DNA of 64,000 nt from JBCCTX01 sp964468435. GTDB lineage: Bacteria; Bacteroidota; Bacteroidia; J057. Below, one piece after another: positions 45,716-54,266 of this stretch. The notes under the pieces were generated by a model. That model had not been told where the DNA came from, did not search any database, and saw only the letters and a list, made by a program, of their open reading frames with translations. Within the stretch, counting starts at the first letter, position 1, and each line of letters opens with the position of its first letter. The translations under genes were made by a program, and so were the position numbers. The DNA lies in contig CAYXVE010000013.1 of NCBI GenBank assembly GCA_964468435.1, forward strand, positions 37,098-101,097, in the 5' to 3' direction.

Positions 45716-48046
45716 TTACTGCTTTACCAGCCTGAATACCTGCCTTCCTGAAGTAGCCTGTATTTCCAGTATATAGTATCCAGCCTGAAGCGAGTTCAGA
45801 TTCCATTCTACAGGAAACCTTTGAATCCTGCGTTGAAGCGCTTTCTTTCCAGCCAGATCATAGATGATTATTTCTAATGTCTGGGATGGAACCCAGGTTG
45901 ACTGGATAGTCAGTATGTCTCTAACCGGGTTGGGGTAAATAAGCAGATTCATATCATGGGGAGCTAACTCCTCATGATATGACACCAGTCCCGTAGAGTC
46001 AAAACTTACCAGTTGTAATCCTCCCTGTACATTACCCACAACAAACACCGGAGATTGCCCACCGATAAGCTCAGAAACAGCAGGTGCTGCCCGGACACCG
46101 AAGTCATGATTAGCGAGATAGCCTGAAAATACCAGTGAATCTGTCAAAGCATTTTCTACGTTTTCGTATATATACACCTGTCCGACTACTCCCCCAACTA
46201 GTAACTCCGTTTCGCCATCTCCATCATAATCAGTCAGAACAGGCCTGGCGAATCCACGCGAAAATTCTCCTCCAAATTCATCTAATATGCGAATATCTCC
46301 CCATTGCTCATCTATCAATTTAAATACCGGTACTTTAGAACTCCCGTTGTCTGACTCCTGAAGACCTTGATTTTCATAAAATTGAATGTATCCATCTAAA
46401 TTGCCTATAAAGAGATCTAGGTCTTCATCATGATCTATATCGTACAAGAAGGGAGCACTGTTTCTGCCTACATCTATTCCGGCAAAAGTATCTGAGACAA
46501 ATTCAAATGGATTCACGCTGCTGGGATCTGTATTTTCAAAAAAGTATAGGGTCCCCAGGGTATTCCCCAATAATATATCTTCCAGCCCATCACCTGTAAG
46601 ATCTCCTGCTGCCGGACTGATCTCAGTGAGTAAAGGAAAATTATCGGAACTCCGTATGCCCAAAAAATCCCTGCTTCTGATCTGATAGATAGGTATTTCA
46701 TTGCTACCAGTATTTTCTAATAAAGCGAGTGCAGGTTGTAGCACAGGCTCATCGGGATCATAATATCCCAGATTGCCTACCAGTAAATCCTCCAGGCCAT
46801 CGTGGTTGTAATCGATGAAAGCCGGGAATGCATAACTTCCCACATCGAAGATTTCATTTTGCAGAAATCCCTGCTCCTCGAGCTGAAAATCAGGTTTATT
46901 ATCAGCACCTTCGTTCAGATAAAGCCAGGTACCGCTCACATTGTCAAAACTACTACTGGCATGAGGGGCTGATAGAAGATCTCTGATTCCGTCATTGTTG
47001 ATATCCAGGTAAAAAATGGAGGGAAAGGTAGGAATACTAATTGGAACATTTTGTGAGGGAAAATTGCGTTCTACGGAATCCATAAAGGCATAATTGATTG
47101 TTCCGGCGTTGTAGAGTGCGTATACCTCATCAAATGATGTATCTCCGATCAATACATCAAAGGTAGAATCTGCATTCAGATCGAGTATCAGGGTTGTAGA
47201 CCCCGCATGTAATACAGCTCTTGAAGAAGGTTCCATGGTTCGTGGAACGCGGTTTATTGTCACTTGATCATAGGCTATAGGCTGGGGACTGTGGTCTGCC
47301 GCAACCTGAGGCTTGAACCCATCCATCAGCGGGCAGTTGACGGTATCAGCTACAAAAGCTGTATTATCTATATCGCTCTCGCGGAAATGCCCCCAACACT
47401 GTGTATTTCTGACCAGGATCATGGTATCACATCTCCCCGTCCTTTCCACAGCCATATTTTTGATCAGTGTCACTGTCGTCGCATTCACGCCAAATACCAG
47501 GAAATCGAGATCTCCATCATAGTCGAGATCCCGTAGTCCCGGTATATCTGTAGGGTTGACAGACAAGACGGTATTATTAGTACCCCTTTGAACCCTTAAT
47601 TCAGGATAGGTTAGCTGAAAACTCACTGAATCATTGTGTATGTTTTGTTGAAAGACAGATGCATCTGCATTGTCTGTTCTACAAAATAAGTCTGGTAATC
47701 CATCACAATTGGCATCTTCAAATAAAGCCCAGGTTATACAAGGGCAGGAATCAAAGATCTTCTGAAATTCAGGAGCAAATCGAAAATGAATATGATCCTG
47801 GCTGCCAGTATTGATAAAAGGTACAAAACGGCTTGCTTCTTTGTCAAAAGCTACTAAATCCTTCTTCCCATCAAGGTCGATATCTACCATCCCATATTGA
47901 GGCGTCTCAAGCCCTCCAGCCCACGCATGCTGAAGGGTATCGCCATCTTCGTCGATCAGGAGAAGGCTATTTTTGAGTTGATAACTTTGTGTCCAACTAC
48001 ACAGATAAATTACAACGAATACCCCAGTTAAAAGAAATCTTCTCAT
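45716..48046 (-). CDS. FG-GAP repeat secreted protein with T9SS type A sorting domain
   Basis: The preferred start is ATG 48046 (MRRFLLTGVFVVIYLCSW), a signal peptide; the upstream frame to 48181 lacks one. The 776-aa protein has many FG-GAP/VCBS-like repeats with calcium-loop motifs (DIDLDGKKDLV, DYDGDLDFLV, DINNDGIRDLL, DHDEDLDLFIGN), forming a beta-propeller fold. It ends with the T9SS type A domain: NLLIYPNPVRDILTIQS, LEIIIYDLAGKKA and LQAGYYILEIQ. It would be surface-exposed or secreted and bind cells or polymers. The partner is unknown. Confidence 0.9.
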   Translation of the reverse strand: MRRFLLTGVFVVIYLCSWTQSYQLKNSLLLIDEDGDTLQHAWAGGLETPQYGMVDIDLDGKKDLVAFDKEASRFVPFINTGSQDHIHFRFAPEFQKIFDSCPCITWALFEDANCDGLPDLFCRTDNADASVFQQNIHNDSVSFQLTYPELRVQRGTNNTVLSVNPTDIPGLRDLDYDGDLDFLVFGVNATTVTLIKNMAVERTGRCDTMILVRNTQCWGHFRESDIDNTAFVADTVNCPLMDGFKPQVAADHSPQPIAYDQVTINRVPRTMEPSSRAVLHAGSTTLILDLNADSTFDVLIGDTSFDEVYALYNAGTINYAFMDSVERNFPSQNVPISIPTFPSIFYLDINNDGIRDLLSAPHASSSFDNVSGTWLYLNEGADNKPDFQLEEQGFLQNEIFDVGSYAFPAFIDYNHDGLEDLLVGNLGYYDPDEPVLQPALALLENTGSNEIPIYQIRSRDFLGIRSSDNFPLLTEISPAAGDLTGDGLEDILLGNTLGTLYFFENTDPSSVNPFEFVSDTFAGIDVGRNSAPFLYDIDHDEDLDLFIGNLDGYIQFYENQGLQESDNGSSKVPVFKLIDEQWGDIRILDEFGGEFSRGFARPVLTDYDGDGETELLVGGVVGQVYIYENVENALTDSLVFSGYLANHDFGVRAAPAVSELIGGQSPVFVVGNVQGGLQLVSFDSTGLVSYHEELAPHDMNLLIYPNPVRDILTIQSTWVPSQTLEIIIYDLAGKKALQRRIQRFPVEWNLNSLQAGYYILEIQATSGRQVFRLVKQ

Positions 48047-48198
48047 GAAGCCCTGATTTAAAGGTTCTGTAAACAAAATTAAATTATTGTTAAAAGATTG
48101 GCCCTCAGCCATCCCTCTTCTTTTTTTGTACGTCAAATTATAAAAATATCTAACATTTGTATCTGTTATTCTGATTGCCAATTTAACCTAATTCAACC

Positions 48199-48597
48199 AT
48201 GAAATTTTTATACTTTTTTTTGACAATGACTGTATTGAGTTTCATCAGTTGCGAAAGTGAAGAGGTAAATCCTTCCCATTTTATGGGCACTTATGAAGGA
48301 GTATTCAGAGCGGAAGACGTGCAAAATACGCTGAAGAAATCTGGACCGGTGACATTGATTCTGCATGAAAATGGATATGAGTGCATCGGAAATCCTAACA
48401 TGGTTCCGGCAGGAGGACAGGGTACATTTGTCAAAAAGGATGATAAGCTCATTTTTAAACAGGATGGCGTTTGGCAACGGGTAAACCTGGAAATGGTGTT
48501 ACAAGGAGCGTATTCCTATTCCTTTGAGGGAAAAGAACTCGAACTCTGGCGTGAAACCAATGGTAAGTATTTGAAGTACGATCTGATCCGGAAATAG
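48199..48597 (+). CDS. Lipoprotein, unknown function
   Basis: A 132-aa lipoprotein with the lipobox in LSFISC (Cys18). The mature part (FMGTYEGVFRAED, TLILHENGYECIGNPNM, GQGTFVKKDDKLIFKQDGVW) forms an antiparallel-beta pattern like the small lipocalin-type or DUF-type lipoproteins of Bacteroidota. I do not recognise the family. It is divergent from the FG-GAP gene and 161 bases upstream of the FAD dehydrogenase. Confidence 0.75.
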   Translation: MKFLYFFLTMTVLSFISCESEEVNPSHFMGTYEGVFRAEDVQNTLKKSGPVTLILHENGYECIGNPNMVPAGGQGTFVKKDDKLIFKQDGVWQRVNLEMVLQGAYSYSFEGKELELWRETNGKYLKYDLIRK

Positions 48598-48758
48598 GGG
48601 CTTATGAATAAAGCTCAGTAGCAGACCAAGAATTACTATCGAATCCTGTCTGTTTCTTTTTTACACGGCCTGGTCCACCTCTGGCTGGCTTTTACCCTTT
48701 GATTCTTTGAAGGTATTGGCTAACTTAAAGTTGATAAGTTTACAAATATATTCATGCC

Positions 48759-50396
48759 ATGGGAGCAAATACCTACCATGCAGATGTGATCATAGTGGGA
48801 GCAGGTTTAGCAGGAATTGTTACGGCTATTGAACTTCTCCATCAACAGAAGAAAGTGCTGTTGCTGGACCGGGATGAGCCTAAAGAAATTGGCGGTTTAG
48901 CTAAATGGTCATTTGGCGGAATGTTCTTCGCCGGGAGTCCTATTCAGAAAAAGCGAGGGATCAAAGACACTCCTGAGCTTGCCCTCAGAGATTGGTACTC
49001 ATTTGCTGAATTCGGAGAAGAAGATTATTGGCCCCGCAAATGGGCCGAACAATTCGTCTATCTTTCAACTTCACAAATCCACGACTGGTTGTGCAGCTAT
49101 GGATTGTCGTTTTTTCCCGTAGTACACTGGGTAGAGCGGGGATTATTCAGACCTGGAAACTCTGTCCCCAGGTTTCACATGGTATGGGGTACAGGGTATG
49201 AACTCAGCAAAGCGATGTCTGACTACCTGCTGGATCATCCCCAAAAATCCTTTCTGGAGACCAAATTCCGGCATAGGGTAACGGAATTGATCATGGAGCA
49301 GAAGCAACTCAGAGGGGTAGAAGGAGTAGATGAAATGACAGGAGATAGTTTTCGCGCTGAAGCAGATGTGGTAGTGATCGCTACAGGAGGGATCAATGGG
49401 AGTATCGAGAAGGTCAGGGAAAACTGGTATAAACCCTGGGGCAAACCGCCAGGAGAAATCCTCAATGGTTCTCACCAGTACGCCCTCGGCGATCTACATG
49501 AAGCGACAGATAAGATCTGTGGAAATATCACACACCTGGACAGGATGTGGAACTATGCAGCGGGAGTACATCATCCCCAACCCGTGATGCCTAAACACGG
49601 ATTGAGCCTCGTACCCCCCAAATCTGCACTCTGGGTCAACTACCGGGGAGAGCGATTTGGTCCTATGCCTTTGATGACAGCCTATGATACACGCTATCTG
49701 GTGGAACGAATCTGCCAGGAACCGGTAAAATACTCCTGGCAGATCCTCAACAACAAGATCATGAACAAGGAGTTTGCTATTTCGGGTTCGGAATCCAACG
49801 AAGCTATACGAGACAAAAACTTGCTCAAGTTTGTCAGGACTATTCTGTTTGGCAACAAAAAACTGGTACATAAAATGCTAACAGAATGCGAAGACTTTGT
49901 TGTAGCTGAAAGTGTGGAAGAACTTGCTGAAAAGATGAATGAACTTACAGGAGAAAACTTTGTAGATGTCCATGTATTGAAGGAATCCATAGAGGATTAT
50001 GATGCAAACATAGACCGTGGTAAAAAATACTTCAATGACGAGCAGCTTCGTCGTATTGCACATGTACGTCAGTACACTGGAGATCGCCTGCGGACCTGTA
50101 AGTTTCAGAAGATCTATGATCCCAAGGCCCTGCCTCTAGTAGCCATTCGTGAGTTTATCCTGTCGCGTAAAAGCCTGGGGGGGATACAGACCGATCTACA
50201 AAGCCGCGTACTGGGAAAACCCGATGAAAGGGGTAAGCAGGAACCTATCGAGGGACTTTATGCTGTAGGAGAAGCTGCAGGCTTCGGTGGAGGTAACCTG
50301 CATGGTTTCCGTGCCCTGGAAGGTACATTCCTCAGTGCCTGTGTGCTTACGGGACGTATTGCCGCATATTCAATTTTAGGGAAAACACTATCATGA
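48759..50396 (+). CDS. FAD-binding dehydrogenase (3-ketosteroid dehydrogenase-like)
   Basis: A 545-aa cytoplasmic flavoprotein. The Rossmann motif is VIIVGAGLAGIVTAIELLHQ (residues 10-29), followed by GGLAKWSFGGMFFAG and VVVIATGGI; the second FAD motif is GLYAVGEAAGFGGGNLHGFR, with ALEGTFLSACVLTGRIAA at the end. Segment order and length match the FAD_binding_2 fumarate-reductase/KstD-like dehydrogenases of about 550 aa whose substrates are unknown. The stop overlaps the start of the next gene (ATGA at 50393-50396), so the two are translationally coupled. Confidence 0.9.
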   Translation: MGANTYHADVIIVGAGLAGIVTAIELLHQQKKVLLLDRDEPKEIGGLAKWSFGGMFFAGSPIQKKRGIKDTPELALRDWYSFAEFGEEDYWPRKWAEQFVYLSTSQIHDWLCSYGLSFFPVVHWVERGLFRPGNSVPRFHMVWGTGYELSKAMSDYLLDHPQKSFLETKFRHRVTELIMEQKQLRGVEGVDEMTGDSFRAEADVVVIATGGINGSIEKVRENWYKPWGKPPGEILNGSHQYALGDLHEATDKICGNITHLDRMWNYAAGVHHPQPVMPKHGLSLVPPKSALWVNYRGERFGPMPLMTAYDTRYLVERICQEPVKYSWQILNNKIMNKEFAISGSESNEAIRDKNLLKFVRTILFGNKKLVHKMLTECEDFVVAESVEELAEKMNELTGENFVDVHVLKESIEDYDANIDRGKKYFNDEQLRRIAHVRQYTGDRLRTCKFQKIYDPKALPLVAIREFILSRKSLGGIQTDLQSRVLGKPDERGKQEPIEGLYAVGEAAGFGGGNLHGFRALEGTFLSACVLTGRIAAYSILGKTLS

Positions 50397-51778
50397 AAAA
50401 GACAGCAGCATACCTGGTGAGATATGCCCTGGAGCAAATTGGGGTAAAATATACCTTTGGCATTCCAGGTGTACACAACACTGAAATATACGACGAGCTC
50501 AATAAGTCGGAAAGTATCTTGCCAGTCCTGGTAACCCATGAAGGGGGAGCCTCCTTTATGGCCGATGGGGTGTCNNNNNNNNNNNNNNNNNNNNNNNNNN
50601 NNNNNNNNNNNNNNNNNNNNNNNNNNNNNNNNNNNNNNNNNNNNNNNNNNNNNNNNNNNNNNNNNNNNNNNNNNTCCGTAGATGCCTACGGTTTCTCATC
50701 CCAAATCGCGCAAGCGCTCGCCGCACCCGTAGCCACCACTATGCAAGGCCTCAGTGCCTTTCCGGCATCCGATCCCTACCACGTAGGAATGGGCTTCGGC
50801 AACGCTGCCGTACCTGCCGCCAAACATGCTTTTGAAAACTGCGACTGCCTACTCGCCGTAGGCGTGCGCTTCGCCGAACTGGCAACCGGTAGCTACGGGA
50901 TGGACATCCCGGAAAACCTCATTCATGTGGATATCAATCCACAGGTATTTCACCAAAACTACCCCGCCAAAGTAGCCATCGAGGGTGATGCCACACAAGT
51001 ACTTCAGGCAATCTGGGAAGAACTGTCCCGGCGGGATCATAAGCCCACAAGAGAACCCCGGCAATTGATTGAACAAATCCAACGGGATAAGACAGCATAT
51101 CGCCAAAGTTGGCTGGGGAAGGAACGGGCAGATAAAGTATCTCCCGGACACTTCTACCAAGCACTGGATGACATCCTCCCCAATCATACCTATGTAGTAG
51201 TAGACGATGGGAAACACACTTTTCTGACCGCCGAATTATTTCCCATACGTCAGCCCAGACATTTTATTTCTCCCACAGACTTCAATTGCATGGGGTACTG
51301 TGTACCCGCTGCGATCGGTCTGAAACTCAGTCATCCGGATGATCCCGTGGCGGCCATCGTGGGCGATGGCGCTTTCCTCATGACAGGAATGGAACTGCTC
51401 ACGGCAGCAACCTATGGGGTAGGAGTCATGGTATTTGTATTTCACGATGGAGAGTTGGGGCAGATCTCACAATTTCAGAAAATACCCCTCAACCGTAAAA
51501 CCTGCACCATCCTGGGTGACTACCAGGTCAAAGGTGTTGCAGATGCCGTGGGGGCGCATTTTATCGCCATGGAAAATGATGCCAGCATCATCCCAGGCAT
51601 CCATGAAGCCTATGAGATTTCCCGTCAGGGTACCCCGGTAATCATCGATGTGAAGATCGATTATTCCCGCAAGACTGAATTTACCAAAGGAGTCGTCAAG
51701 ACCAACATGGGCCGTATGGCCCTGAGGGATAAGGTGCGCTTCCTGACACGGGCGCTCAAGCGCCATGTGACTGGGTAG
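50393..51778 (+). CDS. Thiamine-diphosphate enzyme (acetolactate synthase-like), interrupted by an assembly gap
   Basis: The two ends of a ThDP enzyme lie either side of a 100-N gap. The N-terminus (LVRYALEQIGVKYTFGIPGV, HEGGASFMADGV) is the pyrimidine-binding domain with the catalytic Glu expected in its missing part or at HEGG. After the gap comes the central transhydrogenase-like domain (FENCDCLLAVGVRFAELATG). The C-terminal domain has the ThDP/Mg motif AIVGDGAFLMTGMELLTAAT, VMVFVFHDGELGQ. Family members are about 550 aa, so about 110-130 residues (around 350 bases, more than the 100 Ns) are missing. It overlaps the FAD dehydrogenase by 4 bases. The substrate is unknown. Confidence 0.85.
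   Translation: MKKTAAYLVRYALEQIGVKYTFGIPGVHNTEIYDELNKSESILPVLVTHEGGASFMADGVXXXXXXXXXXXXXXXXXXXXXXXXXXXXXXXXXXSVDAYGFSSQIAQALAAPVATTMQGLSAFPASDPYHVGMGFGNAAVPAAKHAFENCDCLLAVGVRFAELATGSYGMDIPENLIHVDINPQVFHQNYPAKVAIEGDATQVLQAIWEELSRRDHKPTREPRQLIEQIQRDKTAYRQSWLGKERADKVSPGHFYQALDDILPNHTYVVVDDGKHTFLTAELFPIRQPRHFISPTDFNCMGYCVPAAIGLKLSHPDDPVAAIVGDGAFLMTGMELLTAATYGVGVMVFVFHDGELGQISQFQKIPLNRKTCTILGDYQVKGVADAVGAHFIAMENDASIIPGIHEAYEISRQGTPVIIDVKIDYSRKTEFTKGVVKTNMGRMALRDKVRFLTRALKRHVTG
50575..50674. other. Assembly gap of exactly 100 Ns
   Basis: A run of N of exactly 100 bases is a conventional scaffold gap of unknown length. It falls inside the ThDP enzyme gene and the frame across it is therefore arbitrary. 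Confidence 0.98.
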
Positions 51779-51890
51779 GGGGTAAGATGACTAATTATAA
51801 GTAGGGGCATTACTTTTGTCTGTGTATATGTTATCATGGATCGCCATTAAATGGGCTAAAGCTCCCTAGCTCCTTGTAAAACTCCCACAC

Positions 51891-52136
51891 ATGCAAACCG
51901 TCTTTATCATCATTATCATTGCCATCCTCCTGATTTTGGGAATGTGGTTCACGGGGTTTTTCTTTAGACTTAAAGTAGTGGCACGAGTAGAAGGAGATCA
52001 CCTGATTGCAGGTCTGGAACATTTAGATCCCTAACAGAAGAAAGAATATCAGCCAGGAATGACCTATGAAATATTTGATGTATCTGGTAAAAAGGTATCC
52101 TATGTTATGCAATATGAGGGAAATGAGGGCACTTGA
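51891..52136 (+). CDS. Small membrane protein ORF with in-frame TAA
   Basis: ATG 51891 opens a 47-aa protein: an Ile-rich membrane helix (QTVFIIIIIAILLILGMWFT), a GFFFRLK junction, then VVARVEGDHLIAGLEHLDP, ending at TAA 52032-52034. The same frame continues without further stop to TGA 52134-52136, reading QKKEYQPGMTYEIFDVSGKK and VSYVMQYEGNEG. The continuation has natural composition, so the gene may be an 81-residue protein with a stop mutation or sequencing error, or a 47-aa protein. It follows the ThDP gene by 112 bases and ends 2 bases before the convergent proS stop. Not a family I know. Confidence 0.5.
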
Positions 52137-52138
52137 GA

Positions 52139-53914
52139 CTATTCCCAGTTTCCTGATTCCACCCTTTCAGCTATCTCTTGCTTAAGCATGGATATTGTCT
52201 CTTGAGCCTTGGATACAACCTGATCCAGCAGGATCACTTCTCTATCCGTTTCCCTTCTCAACTTAATTTCTACTCCTCCTTGTTTGAGTGATCGCCTGGA
52301 AATGGTCAGCCTGATAGGAATGCCGATTAGATCGGCATCGCTGAATTTTTCTCCTGCACTGGCCTCTTTGCTGCTTCTATCGTCATATAATACCTCTATA
52401 CCTGCTTCCAGCAGTTGCTGATATACCTGGTTAGCTGCTTCTTCGATCTCCGGCTTGTCCAGCAGACCTACCATAGATACCTCATAAGGAGCAATAGTAA
52501 TAGGCAAGATCAGTCCACGCTCTTCATGGTATTCTTCAGCGATACATCCCAGCAATCTCCCAACTCCAATCCCATACGATCCCATGATGATAGGTTGATA
52601 CCTTCCAGTTTCATCCATATAATTTGCTCCCAGCCCTTCGGTATATTTGGTACCTAATTGAAAGATGTTTCCTACTTCTACACCACGTACTGATTGAAGC
52701 GTATCGGATTCAGATTCAGCATCTGGAGCAAGAGCTCCATCAAAAGCATTGACAATATCTCCTACTACTTCAGCTTCATACTCTCTTTCGTAACAGACAT
52801 TAATCAAGTGATGGTTTTCTTCATTAGCTCCCATCACCAGATTCATAGATTCTACCAGAAGATCGTCTACTACTACAAGTACTTGATCTCTGTCGACTCC
52901 TACAGGAGAAGCATATCCTGCTACTGCCCCAACTGCTTCGACTTCTTCAGCGGTTGCAGGAGTGAGTTCCTTGACTTTTATCAGATTTTGCAGTTTCACC
53001 TGATTGACTTCCATATCCCCTCTTACAACTGCCATGATTAATTTTTCCTGGTCTCCCATTTTTCCTGTATACAAGACAACCTTGCCGCAACGCTCTGGAG
53101 TAGTACCCAAAAAGTTAGCGAGATCGGCAATGGTCTTAGTTCCTGGGGTATATACTTTCTCCAAAGGTTGAGGATCTTCATCTGGGGGAACAGGTTTGGA
53201 AAAGGTAGCTACCTCTTTGTTTGCTCTGTATCCGGTATTCTCACAGATGAAAATGGTATCCTCACCAATTCCAGTCAAATACATGTATTCATGGGCGATT
53301 CTACCCCCCATCATTCCCACATCGCTTTCGATGGCTACTACTGGAAGCCCTACACGGGTAAAAATGCGGAAATATGCCTCATAATGAGCCCGATACTGTT
53401 TAGTCAGTCCCTCCCAGGAGATGTCCAGTGAATAGGAATCTTTCATCACAAATTCTCGCACACGTATTAAGCCACCTCGGGAACGTGCTTCATCGCGAAA
53501 CTTGGTCTGGATCTGATAGACCATCAAAGGCAATTGCTTATAGGTGGTAATCTCACTCCTCGCTAGTATGGCCACTACTTCCTCGTGTGTCATTCCCAGC
53601 ACCATACCTCTCCCTGCTCTATCTGTAAATCTCACCAATGATTCATCTATCGCATCATATCTGCCGGTCTGCTTCCATATTTCAGCCGGATGTACCACCG
53701 GCATACTGATTTCTACCCCTCCGATATAGTCCATTTCTTCCCGAAGGATCTGTTCGATCTTACGGAAAGATCGTTGTCCGAAGTGAAGCGCCGTAAAAAT
53801 ACCCGTCGATAACTGACGGATATAACCTGCCCTCACCAGCAATTCCTGGGAGAAAATATCTACGTTGCTGACAGATTCTTTACGCGTGGAGAGCAGGAGT
53901 TGTGAATATTTCAT
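52139..53914 (-). CDS. proS: Prolyl-tRNA synthetase, bacterial type with editing domain
   Basis: A 591-aa class II aminoacyl-tRNA synthetase that charges tRNA-Pro. It has the class II motifs (motif 1 in PVVHPAEIWKQTGRYD; motif 2 TKFRDEARSRGGLIRVREF; motif 3 MGSYGIGVGRLLG), a YbaK-like editing domain between motifs 2 and 3 (about 240-390: LYTGKMGDQEKLIMAVVRGD, VGAVAGYASPVG) and the anticodon-binding domain (VLYDDRSSKEASAGEKFSDADLIGIPIR). Many Bacteroidota use the shorter archaeal/eukaryotic-like ProRS, so this bacterial-type enzyme may be a second or acquired copy; this is a general expectation, not checked. The upstream gap contains hairpins. Confidence 0.93.
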   Translation of the reverse strand: MKYSQLLLSTRKESVSNVDIFSQELLVRAGYIRQLSTGIFTALHFGQRSFRKIEQILREEMDYIGGVEISMPVVHPAEIWKQTGRYDAIDESLVRFTDRAGRGMVLGMTHEEVVAILARSEITTYKQLPLMVYQIQTKFRDEARSRGGLIRVREFVMKDSYSLDISWEGLTKQYRAHYEAYFRIFTRVGLPVVAIESDVGMMGGRIAHEYMYLTGIGEDTIFICENTGYRANKEVATFSKPVPPDEDPQPLEKVYTPGTKTIADLANFLGTTPERCGKVVLYTGKMGDQEKLIMAVVRGDMEVNQVKLQNLIKVKELTPATAEEVEAVGAVAGYASPVGVDRDQVLVVVDDLLVESMNLVMGANEENHHLINVCYEREYEAEVVGDIVNAFDGALAPDAESESDTLQSVRGVEVGNIFQLGTKYTEGLGANYMDETGRYQPIIMGSYGIGVGRLLGCIAEEYHEERGLILPITIAPYEVSMVGLLDKPEIEEAANQVYQQLLEAGIEVLYDDRSSKEASAGEKFSDADLIGIPIRLTISRRSLKQGGVEIKLRRETDREVILLDQVVSKAQETISMLKQEIAERVESGNWE

Positions 53915-54266
53915 ATCAGACCTTTCCTGGTTTTTGGCTAAATTAAGTTTTATTCAGGCACGGCGGATCATGGATGAGGTTTTATTTATATACCTTCATG
54001 CGAAATAGGTATACCCAGTCAAACAGGATGAATTTTTCATTTAAACTGATTGAAAGTTTTTTTCAAAAGCCTCGGAATATCCGAGCAGCAGTAGTAAGCT
54101 TGTAGAAAACACTACTAATCGACAAGTTACTACTATCTATCACATTTTGATGGGTTCAAACAATACTTCGTTCATTTTTAAAAACGCCTAAACCTTGCCC
54201 TTATTTTCAGAGATGATTTGCCGTTGAGTTATGAGACAACCCCTTATTTTTACAATGGATTTTGCG
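53915..54266. other. Intergenic region upstream of proS with hairpins, no gene
   Basis: About 350 bases between the proS start and the stop of the FecA-like receptor gene. I find no gene. On the minus strand, upstream of proS, there are three stem-loops: the long one at 54090-54134, CTCGGA-TAT-TCCGAG near 54072-54086, and a short TTGAAA/TTTCAA stem. They could end the receptor transcript or form a proS leader. Confidence 0.4.
54090..54134. other. Long imperfect hairpin upstream of proS
   Basis: AGTAGTAAGCTTGT pairs with ACAAGTTACTACT (13 bp, one bulged G), with an 18-base loop. It lies 176 bases upstream of the proS start codon and 133 beyond the stop of the TonB receptor gene. There is no T-tract on either side, so the role is open. 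Confidence 0.4.

Noticed and set aside
48047..48181. The longer start of the FG-GAP protein at 48181.
   Set aside because: The extra 45 residues have no signal peptide and cover the promoter region; MRRFLLTGVFVV at 48046 is a proper signal peptide.
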